Positions 51,778 to 59,768 of a stretch of 64,000 nt of DNA are shown in pieces. The DNA comes from Actinoplanes utahensis. Lineage in GTDB: Bacteria; Actinomycetota; Actinomycetes; Mycobacteriales; Micromonosporaceae. Numbering within the stretch: position 1 is the stretch's first letter; each line of letters begins with the position of its first letter. A program made the position numbers and the translations under genes. Below the pieces are notes generated by a model that was not told the origin of the DNA, ran no database searches, and was given only the letters and a program-made list of their open reading frames with translations. Where the stretch lies: the NCBI RefSeq assembly GCF_016862455.1, contig NZ_BOMZ01000037.1, forward strand, positions 62,001-126,000, written 5' to 3'.

Positions 51778-52350
51778 TCAGGTGACCGGGTGGCCGTATT
51801 CGGTGGCGAGAGCCGTCAGGTCGGGTTCGCCGAAACGGTCGACCAGGGACTGGAAGCGTTTGACCTTGTCGTCGCCGAAGCGGGCCAGCCGGAGGGCGAA
51901 CGTGCCCGCGGTCAGGAAGCGGGGCGGGGTGCTCTTGCTGTGGAACTTGTCGGCGTACATCACCAGGTCCTCCTCGCCGGATTCGGCGAGAAAATCGCAG
52001 TGCGGGAGGGGAAGCTCCTGCCGTACCACGTCGTCGCGGGTGATGCCGACGCCGGTGTGGTGGGCGCAGAAGCGGCGCAGGGTCTCCGGCAGGCCGACCT
52101 CGCCCAGGATCTGGTACCCGAGCAGGCCGTGCAGGATGTACGGGTCGTGGGGCTGCAGCCGGTACACGCCGATGTCGTGCAGCAGGCACCCGGCCCGGAC
52201 CAGATTCATGTCCAGGCCGTGACCGCCACCGATCTGCTCGGCGATCCGGCAGACGATCTCGCCATGGGTCCAGACCAGCTCGAAGGCGTCGGCGTTCGGC
52301 GCGAACCGTTCGTGCAGCGCCCTGATCTCGGCATCACCGGGAATCCGCAT
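51778..52350 (-). CDS. HD-domain phosphohydrolase
   Basis: A 190-residue protein with an HD domain. Metal-binding parts are VWTHGEIVCRIAEQI, CLLHDIGVYRL (the HD pair), YILHGLLGYQILGEVGLPE and RRFCAHHTGVGITRDDV. HD proteins of this size hydrolyse nucleotides or act on signalling nucleotides; substrate is unknown. The start at ATG 52350 removes about 26 upstream residues that lack domain character; there is no strong ribosome-binding site. The 163 bp between cyp125 and its stop hold no gene and only a weak GGTCCG/CGGACC inverted repeat. Confidence 0.8.
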   Translation of the reverse strand: MRIPGDAEIRALHERFAPNADAFELVWTHGEIVCRIAEQIGGGHGLDMNLVRAGCLLHDIGVYRLQPHDPYILHGLLGYQILGEVGLPETLRRFCAHHTGVGITRDDVVRQELPLPHCDFLAESGEEDLVMYADKFHSKSTPPRFLTAGTFALRLARFGDDKVKRFQSLVDRFGEPDLTALATEYGHPVT

Positions 52351-52457
52351 CCGGCCGACGATATCGGATCTCTGTCGCGTCGGTTCCGCCTCATCGGGGT
52401 GCGCGGCTCCGCTTCCGTCGCTCCTCACGGCCCGCGCGAGGCCCGGGCCGGTGCTCC

Positions 52458-52609
52458 TACGGTTCGTGCTGTTCGGGCACCGTTGTCTTCTACGGTTCGT
52501 GCTTCGGGGCCGGTGCTCCTACGGTTCGTGCTTCGGGGCCGTTGCTTCCTACGGTTCGTGCTTCGGGGCCGTTGCTTCCTACGGTTCGTGCTTCGGGGCC
52601 GCTGCTTCC
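52458..52609. repeat. Minisatellite of about five 30-bp units at the 3' end of the MFS gene
   Basis: Units begin at 52458 (diverged), 52491 (29 bp), 52520, 52550 and 52580; the copies at 52520 and 52550 are identical. Each starts TACGGTTCGTGCTTCGGGGC. The MFS gene reads into the first unit from its side and stops at a TAG made by the unit junction at 52579-52581; the remaining copies lie in the 228 bp between the MFS and HD genes. Confidence 0.9.
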
Positions 52610-53820
52610 GGTGATCTGCGCAGTGCCGGCGTGCGCCAGGCGATCAGCGCCACCGTCGCCACACAGAGCAGCCCGCCGCTGAACAGGGCCACCGACGCCG
52701 ATGTCCCGGCGGCGACCAGGCCGCCGCGCAGGTCGCCGAGGTCCGGGCCGGCCTGCCCGACGATCTGCTCGGCGGCCGCGGCGCGGCCCATCAGGGCGTC
52801 CGGGGTGTGCGCCTGGATGACCGTGCCGCGGGACACCACCGCGACCGTGTCGGCGGCCCCGGCCAGCGCGAGCAGTGCCAGTCCCGTCCACGCGTCCGGC
52901 GCGAGGCCGAACAGGGCGAGCGACAAACCCCAGGTCAGCGACCCGGCGAACATCACCGGGCCGGGCCGGGACCGGGTGAACGAGCCGGACAGCGCCGACG
53001 CGAGCACCCCGCCGACCGCGATCGCGGACAGGAACAGGCCGAGCATGCGCGGATCGCCGCCGAACCGCTCCGCGTTGATCACCGGGAACAGGCTGATCGG
53101 CATCGCGAGGATCGTCGCGGCCAGGTCGGTGAGCAGCGCGCCGCGGATCGCCCGGTGACCGGACACGAACCGGACCCCGGCACGGACCCCGTGCAGGCCC
53201 GGCCGGGACGCCGCCCCCTCCGGGCGCATCGGCGGCAGGCTGACCGCCGCCCACACCGCGACCAGGAAACTGACCGCGTCGGCGACGAAGCAGGCGCCCG
53301 CGCCCGCCCAGCCGACGAGCAGGCCGCCGATCGCCGGGCCGATCAGCATCGCGGTCTGGAACGACACCCGGTTCAGCGCCAGCCCGGCCGCCCGCCGGCC
53401 CGGCGGCAGGATCCGCCGTAGGATCGCCTGCGACGCCGGGCTACTCCCGGCGACGAAGCACGACTGTGCCGCCACCAGCGCGAGGACCAGCCACGCCGGA
53501 CCGCCCGCGAACGCCTGCACCGCCAGCAGCACCGCGCAGACCGCCTGCCCGACCTTGGTGATCAGATAGAACCGGCGGCGGTCGACCCGATCGACGAGGG
53601 ACCCGGCGAACAGCCCGAACACGATGATCGGCACTGCCTGCGCCAGGCCCGCCGCCCCGGTCCAGACCGGGCTGCCGGTGGTCTCCCACACCTGGTGGAG
53701 CACGGCCACGACAGCCGTCTGGCTGCCCAGCCCGGAGCAGAGCCCGCCGATCCACAACCGGCGGAACTGCGGCGACTCCCGCAGCGGGGCGACGTCGATC
53801 AGCAGCCGGGTCAGGGCCAC
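52579..53820 (-). CDS. MFS transporter, putative efflux pump
   Basis: A 413-residue major facilitator protein with about twelve hydrophobic segments. The N-terminal pattern LRESPQFRRLWIGGLCSGLGSQTAVVAVLHQVWETTGS and GLFAGSLVDRVDRRRFYL is that of the multidrug/enterobactin-exporter-like MFS_3 group. Its GTG 53820 lies inside the end of the marR-like gene, so the two are coupled. The C-terminus (RSPEAAAPKHEP) is encoded by the first unit of a 30-bp minisatellite, so the end of the protein may vary between strains. The substrate is unknown. Confidence 0.88.
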   Translation of the reverse strand: MALTRLLIDVAPLRESPQFRRLWIGGLCSGLGSQTAVVAVLHQVWETTGSPVWTGAAGLAQAVPIIVFGLFAGSLVDRVDRRRFYLITKVGQAVCAVLLAVQAFAGGPAWLVLALVAAQSCFVAGSSPASQAILRRILPPGRRAAGLALNRVSFQTAMLIGPAIGGLLVGWAGAGACFVADAVSFLVAVWAAVSLPPMRPEGAASRPGLHGVRAGVRFVSGHRAIRGALLTDLAATILAMPISLFPVINAERFGGDPRMLGLFLSAIAVGGVLASALSGSFTRSRPGPVMFAGSLTWGLSLALFGLAPDAWTGLALLALAGAADTVAVVSRGTVIQAHTPDALMGRAAAAEQIVGQAGPDLGDLRGGLVAAGTSASVALFSGGLLCVATVALIAWRTPALRRSPEAAAPKHEP

Positions 53821-54311
53821 GCCGGATCCTCGGCGAGCCGCTCGGTGATGCGGGCGTGCAGACTCTTGCGCCGCAGCGCCGCCTCGATGTCGGTGACCAC
53901 CCGGCTCAGCGGGTAGGGCAGCTCCGCCTCGATCTCGGCGATCGCCGCCTCGGTCGCCCGCCACTCGGCGACGAGCCGTTCCACCACGGCGCGCGCCTTG
54001 CCGGTGAGCTCCACCCGCTTGCTGCGGGCGTCCGGCCCGGGCACGGTGCGCACCCAGCCGGCCGCCCGCAGCGCCGCCACCTTCTGGCTCATCGCCGAAT
54101 GCGTCACCTGCACCGACTCGGCCAGCTCGGTGATCGTCATCGGCCCCCGGCGATCGAGCCGGATCAGCTCCATCACCCAGTTCGTCTTGAGCCCGTCGAT
54201 CCGCGCGTCCGCGTAGACCCGCGCGATCTCCGCGTCCATCGCCGCCTGCAGCAGCCGCCAGGGCCGCCACACACTCTCCTCGGTCGGATCCGCCAGCCAG
54301 TCATCCGTCAC
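53811..54311 (-). CDS. MarR-family transcriptional regulator
   Basis: A 166-residue winged-helix regulator. The DNA-binding part is at about residues 45-110 (NWVMELIRLDRRGPMTITELAESVQVTHSAMSQKVAALRAAGWVRTVPGPDARSKRVELTGKARAVV). It starts at GTG 54311, 12 bp from an imperfect 22-bp palindrome, and overlaps the downstream MFS gene. This is the usual layout of a MarR repressor that controls its own efflux operon, relieved by a small ligand. Confidence 0.9.
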   Translation of the reverse strand: MTDDWLADPTEESVWRPWRLLQAAMDAEIARVYADARIDGLKTNWVMELIRLDRRGPMTITELAESVQVTHSAMSQKVAALRAAGWVRTVPGPDARSKRVELTGKARAVVERLVAEWRATEAAIAEIEAELPYPLSRVVTDIEAALRRKSLHARITERLAEDPAWP

Positions 54312-54323
54312 CGACTCACTGTA

Positions 54324-54345
54324 ACAGCGCTTATATAAGTACTGT
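54324..54345. promoter_or_regulatory. Inverted repeat, likely MarR operator
   Basis: Two 11-bp arms, ACAGCGCTTAT and ATAAGTACTGT, form a palindrome with 9 of 11 paired positions, 12 bp upstream of the marR-like GTG. The AT-rich centre stands out in this GC-rich DNA and could overlap a -10 element. Confidence 0.65.
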
Positions 54346-54446
54346 CACTTCGTCTCTCCGGCACAGAGTCCCGATGTGCGGCAGGTGCCACGACCGGGTG
54401 TCCGCACTACCGATCAAGGTCGTGTGCCCGGCAACCTTGGCGGGTC

Positions 54447-54668
54447 ATGGGCGAGGACGATGCGATGGATAAGGAAGTCCCGGAGGCCGGACAGCGAGGC
54501 TTCTGGCGTGACCATGCGTGGCAGTCGGTGGGAGCCATCGCCGGGATCGTGGCGCTGATCGTGGCCTTCTTGCAGCTGAGGAACGACGCCGATCCGCAAC
54601 CGGCACCTGACGTGCAGATCTCCGGCAACTGCAATCCGGTCGGCGACGGAAACGTTGTCGAATGCTGA
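54447..54668 (+). CDS. Small single-pass membrane protein with CN-loop motif
   Basis: A 73-residue protein: polar N-terminus, one membrane helix at about residues 27-44 (SVGAIAGIVALIVAFLQL), and an outside tail that ends in ISGNCNPVGDGNVVEC. The two cysteines (62 and 73, the last residue) are 11 apart. The next protein has the same motif after its own membrane helix with the same spacing. ATG 54447 or 54465 may be the start; codon bias favours a real gene. The overlap of 7 bp with the next gene suggests one unit. I do not recognise the family. Confidence 0.65.
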   Translation: MGEDDAMDKEVPEAGQRGFWRDHAWQSVGAIAGIVALIVAFLQLRNDADPQPAPDVQISGNCNPVGDGNVVEC

Positions 54669-55537
54669 CTCGTCAGCAGGCCGGCCGACGGGCGATCTTG
54701 GTCGCCGCGGTCATTGCGGTCCTCCTCGCCGTGATCTCGACGTCAATGCTGGTCAAGGAGATCATCCGGCCCGGGCGCCCACCTGAGCCGGCCGCACAGA
54801 AGCCCTTGCAGGTGTCCATCACCGGCGACTGCAATGCGAATGGCAATGACAACACCATCCACTGCAAGCCCGGCCCGACCCTGGCGAACGTCGAGGTGTC
54901 CGAGGACTTCGACGAGTTCTACCTGTGGTTCGACGGGGCACCGGAGACGCTTCCCGTGCCGCCCCCAGCGCTTGCTGGACACGGACACTGCCGGGACGAG
55001 GGATTCGTCCGATGGCTGCGGTCGACCGAGGGTTTTCACTTCCTGGACATTCACAAGGTCGTGGTACTCACCTCGGGGGATCCCGACCTCGTATCGCTGC
55101 GGCGCGCGGCGACGGTCGTCACCAGCAGGGAGAGTGTGAGTCCCGGTGACGGCACCTGGATCAAATGCCAGTGGGGTGGGGGCGGTCTGACCCAGAACTT
55201 CCATATCGATCTCGACACGCAAGCTGTCGAAGCGACGCTGTCCGACGTCGGTGAGGTATCGGGATTCACTGATCCGCGTCCTATGCCGCCTGCTGTGGTG
55301 TCCCTCGGAGGGCGGAAGGAGGCGATCATCTCCTTCGCTGCGCTTTCGAAGCGCGGGCACGTGTACAGCGGTCACCTGATGCTGACCACCGCGCAGAATG
55401 CGAAGTCCGTCGTTCTGAGCATCGGCTCGCCCGAGGCGCCCCTCCGCTGGGCCGAATTGGGGGGCCCGGCGGAGGGGGAGGACTACTACGCCCTGGACGA
55501 CAACGGGCGCTGGTCGCGAAACTGGTCTCCCTTCTGA
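54662..55537 (+). CDS. Membrane-anchored protein with CN-loop motif, unknown family
   Basis: A 291-residue protein with an N-terminal membrane anchor (about residues 11-31, AILVAAVIAVLLAVISTSMLV), a short Pro-rich linker, then VSITGDCNANGNDNTIHC (Cys57 and Cys68) and an outside domain of about 220 residues. That domain has blocks such as SEDFDEFYLWFDGAPETLP, GFVRWLRSTEGFHFLDIHKVVVLTSGDPD, WIKCQWGGGG and GHVYSGHLMLTTAQNAKSVVLSIGSPEAPLRW. The motif is shared with the preceding small protein. ATG 54662 overlaps that gene. The pair looks like a functional module, but no role can be named. Confidence 0.7.
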   Translation: MLTRQQAGRRAILVAAVIAVLLAVISTSMLVKEIIRPGRPPEPAAQKPLQVSITGDCNANGNDNTIHCKPGPTLANVEVSEDFDEFYLWFDGAPETLPVPPPALAGHGHCRDEGFVRWLRSTEGFHFLDIHKVVVLTSGDPDLVSLRRAATVVTSRESVSPGDGTWIKCQWGGGGLTQNFHIDLDTQAVEATLSDVGEVSGFTDPRPMPPAVVSLGGRKEAIISFAALSKRGHVYSGHLMLTTAQNAKSVVLSIGSPEAPLRWAELGGPAEGEDYYALDDNGRWSRNWSPF

Positions 55538-55540
55538 TCG

Positions 55541-56056
55541 TCAGCTTCTTCGCGGGCCCTGGATCGGGAGCCATTCGACGGCTTTGAAGTCGCCGCTCTC
55601 CACCCACTCGAAGGGGGCGCTGCTCAGGCACTTCGGCACCGACTCCGTGCTGCCCGGGTCGAGGACCCAGCTGTAGCCGACGCGGTCGCGGCGGCCGTCG
55701 TCGAACACGGTCATCCCGCGCCGTACGCCGATGAACTCGGGCAAGCTGCTCGCGGTGATGACCCCGGTGACCACGGCGGTCCGGCCGCCGACGATCAGGC
55801 AGTCGATGTCACCGGCGAACCAGCCGCCCTCCGCGCCGAGGTAGTGGCTGACCCGGAACGTCCCGCGGGCGTCCGGCCCGAGCCCGTGCGCGTCGAACGT
55901 GAACCGTACGTCGTCGCCCTCGGGCCGGTAGGTCTTCGCCGAACCGACCAGACTCGGTTCGGTCGGCCGCGGTTTCGTCTGCCCCGCGCTCACCGGGGCC
56001 GCGGTCCCCGCCAGCACGGCGCCGGCCGTGAGCACTGCCATGATCGTCTTGCGCAT
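55541..56056 (-). CDS. Secreted protein of unknown function
   Basis: A 171-residue exported protein. ATG 56056 follows GGAGGAAC, and the Sec signal peptide (MRKTIMAVLTAGAVLAGTAAPVSAGQ) should be cut after VSA, near residue 25. The mature part is strand-rich: YRPEGDDVRFTFDAHGLG, GTFRVSHYLGAEGGWFAGDIDCLIVGGRTAVVTGVITASS and DRVGYSWVLDPGSTESVPKCLS, with two cysteines that could pair. Such sequences occur in repeated-domain secreted proteins of streptomycetes. No family is assigned. It converges with the CN-loop module 3 bp away. Confidence 0.7.
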   Translation of the reverse strand: MRKTIMAVLTAGAVLAGTAAPVSAGQTKPRPTEPSLVGSAKTYRPEGDDVRFTFDAHGLGPDARGTFRVSHYLGAEGGWFAGDIDCLIVGGRTAVVTGVITASSLPEFIGVRRGMTVFDDGRRDRVGYSWVLDPGSTESVPKCLSSAPFEWVESGDFKAVEWLPIQGPRRS

Positions 56057-56190
56057 CGCCGTTCCTCCATGTTCGTTCGTGGACAGCAACAGCCTGTCCG
56101 GCGACGGCACGGCGAACCTCCCCGTGCGGAGGGAACGTTCTCCCCCGCGCGAGGGAGCGGGTACGGCAGGATCTCGGCGGGGACGACGGC

Positions 56191-56226
56191 GGTCGCCCGC
56201 CCGCCGGCATCGGCGGACGGGCGACC
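56191..56226 (-). terminator. Strong hairpin after the pectate lyase gene
   Basis: Two 16-bp arms (56191-56206 and 56211-56226) pair with one mismatch around a GCAT loop, starting 8 bp after the pectate lyase stop on the minus strand. No T-run follows. It is the most stable intergenic hairpin I found in the window. Confidence 0.8.
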
Positions 56227-56234
56227 GGTGTGCT

Positions 56235-58031
56235 TCAGAGCGAGACGACGACCCCGCCGATGGTGGTGACGAGACGGCCGTCGGAGGCGTACGACCAGGC
56301 CAGCGCGCCGGTGTAGGCCGAGCAGCGGGAGCCGTTCGTGCCGGACCAGAACTGGTTGCTGGTGTCCGAGCCGCCGATGATCCGGTCGTTGGTGCCGCTG
56401 GACGTACGGCAGGAGGTGTTGTTGCGGAAGACCGAGGTGCCGGCGTCGAAGTTGTAGTTGCGTTCGGCGTTGTCGACGCTCAGGTTGTTGGAGATCGTCA
56501 GGCTGCCCGGGTTGCTGTTGTACGTGAACCCGTGCTTGCCGTTGCGGAAGGCGATCGTCCGCTTGACGATGTGGTTGACCGCGATGTCCTCGCCGCCCAG
56601 CTTGAAGCCGTTGCGGTCGCCGGCGCCGGCCTGTGAGCCGTCGCTGAGCGTCCCGTTGCTGTAGGCGAGCGAGTCCTCGATGGTGACCACGCCGATGGGG
56701 CCGGTGTCGGTCTTGGTGTACAGGTCCCAGCCGTCGTCGATGTTGTGATGCGCCACCGCGTACCGGAACACGTTGCCGGCGCCGACCGTCAGCTTGGCGG
56801 CGAACCCGTCGGCGTCCTCACCGTCGGAGTCGGCGTTGTCGTGCGACTCGGCGCTGAGGATCAGGTTGTCGGCCGGCCACTGTGACTGCGGGGTGGTCGA
56901 CAGGATCCGGGACAGTTGCAGGCCGGTGTCGCGGTTGAACCGGGTGACGGTCCGTTCGATGACGTTGTTGCTGCCGCCGACGAAGATGCCGTTGTCGCCG
57001 GCCCGTTCGACGACGATCCCGTACACCTTCCAGAAGTCGCCGTTGACCGCCAGGCCGCGGGCGGCCGGGTCCTCGGCCTGTGCCGAGAAGTTCAGGACCG
57101 GTTTCTCGCCGGGGTACGCCGCGATGGTCTTCAGCGACCCGGCCGCGCCGTTGTTGCCGGGCGGGATGGTCACCGTCGAGGAGTGGGCGTAGGTGCCGCC
57201 GCGCAGGTAGATCGTCCCGCCGGCCGCGATCCGGCTGATCGCCGAGGTCAGCGTGGTCGGCGCGGCGATCGTCCCGGCCGCGCCGTCGGTGCCGTTCGGC
57301 GCGACGTAGAGGGCGTTCGCGGTGGGCGGGGGAGTGCTGCTGGTGGACGTCGAGGGGGAGACGCTGGTGCTCGGGGAGGTGCTGGTGGGCGGAGTGGTCA
57401 CGCCGTCCTCCACCACGATGTCGTCGAAACGGCCGGCCGCGTACTCGGTGAGAAGCCCGATCCGGCCCGCCGCGATCGTGCTGTCGGTGGCCGAGCCGAC
57501 GCCGGTCCCGTTGACCGAGCCGCTGATCGTCGTCCCGCTGACGGTGAGCCGCAGCGTGTAGAACGTGCTCGCCGAGATGGTCTGGCTGAGACTGCCCAGG
57601 ACCGTGACGGCGCTGCCGTTCATCGTCTCCAGCTGGACCTTGTTGCCGCCGGTCAGCGACAGCCGGTACATCTTGGTGGCCCCGGCCGCGCGGGCGGTCA
57701 GCGACACCACGCCGGCGGGCGAGCTGAACGCGGTCGCCTTCACTTTCGCCTGCACCGAGTAGTTCGCCCAGGACGTCGTTCCGGCGAACTGCCGGGCCCG
57801 TGAGTTGGAGCTGTCGGATTGCTGCAGAACCTGCGTGCCGTCGTTCACGATCGACCAGGTGCCGCCCGATTTCGACCATCCGGTGGTGCTGCCGGATTCG
57901 AAGTCCGAGCTGAACAGGGTGGCCGCTTCCGCAGTGCCGATCGAGACGAGGACACCGGCCGCCACCAGGCCGGACAGGCCGGCGGCGGCGAGGGATCGGC
58001 GCAGCGTGCGGCCACGGGGAGGAGATGGCAT
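56235..58031 (-). CDS. Secreted pectate lyase-like protein with N-terminal LamG-type domain
   Basis: A 598-residue exported protein. The signal peptide (MPSPPRGRTLRRSLAAAG to GTAEA) spans about 38 residues. Residues about 38-205 form a concanavalin-like domain (LFSSDFESGSTTGWSKSGGTWSIVNDG, YRLSLTGGNKVQLE, GRIGLLTEYAAGRFDDIVVEDG). A Ser/Thr/Pro linker follows, then a right-handed beta-helix (from about 240: LYVAPNGTDGAAGTIAAPTTLTSAISRIAAGGTIYLRGGTY, DNGIFVGGSNNVIERTVTRFNRDTGLQLSR, DADGFAAKL, DDGWDLYTK) typical of PL9 pectate lyases. It cleaves de-esterified pectin outside the cell. A strong terminator follows. Confidence 0.88.
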   Translation of the reverse strand: MPSPPRGRTLRRSLAAAGLSGLVAAGVLVSIGTAEAATLFSSDFESGSTTGWSKSGGTWSIVNDGTQVLQQSDSSNSRARQFAGTTSWANYSVQAKVKATAFSSPAGVVSLTARAAGATKMYRLSLTGGNKVQLETMNGSAVTVLGSLSQTISASTFYTLRLTVSGTTISGSVNGTGVGSATDSTIAAGRIGLLTEYAAGRFDDIVVEDGVTTPPTSTSPSTSVSPSTSTSSTPPPTANALYVAPNGTDGAAGTIAAPTTLTSAISRIAAGGTIYLRGGTYAHSSTVTIPPGNNGAAGSLKTIAAYPGEKPVLNFSAQAEDPAARGLAVNGDFWKVYGIVVERAGDNGIFVGGSNNVIERTVTRFNRDTGLQLSRILSTTPQSQWPADNLILSAESHDNADSDGEDADGFAAKLTVGAGNVFRYAVAHHNIDDGWDLYTKTDTGPIGVVTIEDSLAYSNGTLSDGSQAGAGDRNGFKLGGEDIAVNHIVKRTIAFRNGKHGFTYNSNPGSLTISNNLSVDNAERNYNFDAGTSVFRNNTSCRTSSGTNDRIIGGSDTSNQFWSGTNGSRCSAYTGALAWSYASDGRLVTTIGGVVVSL

Positions 58032-58178
58032 CGGGGGATGACTCCTTGTCGGAATGGATCCGCCGGACACGATGCACCGGCCGCGGTTCGCATTCGCAAA
58101 GCGCGGCACAATGCAGCGTTGGGGATGGTCCGGCGGACTGCCACGGGGAACTGTTTCCGACTCGAAACATGCCACCGT

Positions 58179-59768
58179 TCATCTATGCGAGTCAACGGAA
58201 TCCATTTGCAGGTTTGTTGCAGAGGCGAGGAACATGTCCATGCAGCGCTCGGCGTTCGCGGTGATCGTCAGGGCCGGATTGGCCAGTGCCGCGGACCCGG
58301 GCAGCAGCGCCCCGTCGACGCAGAACAGGTTCTCGTATCCGGCGACCTTCCCGCCGAAGTCGGTGGCCCGGCCCATCACCAGACCCCCGAGCGGGTGGTA
58401 CGTGTTGCGCGAGCCGAGGCCCATTCCGGTGTTCCGGTCGTACGTGGGAAGCCCGGTCAGCAGCGACCCTTTCGCGCCTTCGGTCGACCACCACAGCCGG
58501 GACGCCAGATCCCGCCCGGCCTTGTCCGACGAGGTCTCCATCTCCGCGTACGGCCAGTGCACCTTCCCGGTCCCGGTCGCCGGGTCGTACCGGATCTCGC
58601 CCCGCTCCGCCGCCAGGCTGGTGATCAGGTGCGCGGTGGTCGCCGGCAGCCACGACGGGATGGGTGCGGCCTCCCACGCCATCGCCGCCTTCGCGTACGG
58701 GTTGGAGTCGTCGTGGAACCGCACGTTCCCCGGCCCGCCCTGCGCGTGCCCGACCGCCCGGCGCAGGTTGAGCCGCGCGATCAGGAAGTCCCCGTTGTTG
58801 CCCCAGCCCTTGCCGACCTCGGCGCCGGCCAGCCGGGGCAGCCGTCCCCGGGCCCGTGAGGTGAGCAGCAGCGACGTGCTGCCCAGCGAGCCGGCGGCCA
58901 GGAACACGTAGTCGGCGGAGAGGACCGGGGTGGACAGCACCGATCCGCGGTCGTCGATCTGCCGGCACGCCACCTCGAACGTCGACGACCCGGAGACCTC
59001 GCGGAGCTCGGTCACCTCGTGCAGCGGCAGCACGCGGGCGCCGGCCGCGACGGCCCAGGCCAGGTAGTTGCGGTCGACGCTGTTCTTCGCGCCGGAGTTG
59101 CTGCCGAACGGTCCCTCGCCGATGGTGTGGCAGGCCGGGGCCCGCCCGGCCAGCTCGTCCCGGATCACGTCCCAGTTCACCCCGAACGGGACGGGTACGG
59201 GCGTACGGCCGAACTCCGCGATGTAAGCCGGCCAGGCGCGCGCCCCCACGTACGCCGCATGGTTCTGAATGTCCTCCGGAATCGTCGCGGCGCCCAGATT
59301 CCTGCGGGCGCGCGGCCAGTAGACGTCCTCGAAATCGGTGTACGGGAGGCGGTAGACGGTCTCCCAGTCGGCCCGCCGCGGCTGCGGCATGAACATGCCG
59401 ATGACCAGGGAACCGCCGCCGACACCGGCCCCGCACATCACCTGGATGCCGTCGCCGGCGTGCTTCTGGATCAGGCCCGCGCCCCGGGTGATGGTCTTGC
59501 TGACGTCCAGCCCGAGCGGCGGACGATCGGCGAACCACGCGCACCGCCAGTCCGGATCGCTGATCGTGCAGAAGGTGCTCCCGGAGCCGTCCACGTCCCA
59601 GCGGCGGCCACGTTCGAGAACGGTCACCGACATCCCGGCCTGGGCGAGCCGGTAGGCCGCGACGGCCCCGCCGAACCCGCTCCCGATGACGATGGCCGAG
59701 CGGGCCCGCAGATGGGGGAGAGGCAGCGCCGGAAGAAGAGCTGAAGCCAGCAGGGTCCGACGTTTCAC
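58179..59768 (-). CDS. Cholesterol oxidase (GMC-type flavoprotein)
   Basis: A 529-residue FAD oxidoreductase that oxidises and isomerises cholesterol to cholest-4-en-3-one. The FAD motif is AIVIGSGFGGAVAAYRLAQAG, followed by VTVLERGRRW, GAGVGGGSLVIGMFMPQP and FLAAGSLGSTSLLL. The active-site region includes NTYHPLGGLVMG (conserved His near residue 456) and GSAALANPALTITANAERC (Asn). The N-terminus KRRTLLASALLPALPLPHLRARS looks like a short twin-arginine-type signal. GTG 59768 overlaps the ltp3 stop (GTGA), so it is the last gene of the DUF35-ltp4-ltp3 operon. The 147 bp after it hold the pectate lyase promoter. Confidence 0.9.
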   Translation of the reverse strand: MKRRTLLASALLPALPLPHLRARSAIVIGSGFGGAVAAYRLAQAGMSVTVLERGRRWDVDGSGSTFCTISDPDWRCAWFADRPPLGLDVSKTITRGAGLIQKHAGDGIQVMCGAGVGGGSLVIGMFMPQPRRADWETVYRLPYTDFEDVYWPRARRNLGAATIPEDIQNHAAYVGARAWPAYIAEFGRTPVPVPFGVNWDVIRDELAGRAPACHTIGEGPFGSNSGAKNSVDRNYLAWAVAAGARVLPLHEVTELREVSGSSTFEVACRQIDDRGSVLSTPVLSADYVFLAAGSLGSTSLLLTSRARGRLPRLAGAEVGKGWGNNGDFLIARLNLRRAVGHAQGGPGNVRFHDDSNPYAKAAMAWEAAPIPSWLPATTAHLITSLAAERGEIRYDPATGTGKVHWPYAEMETSSDKAGRDLASRLWWSTEGAKGSLLTGLPTYDRNTGMGLGSRNTYHPLGGLVMGRATDFGGKVAGYENLFCVDGALLPGSAALANPALTITANAERCMDMFLASATNLQMDSVDSHR

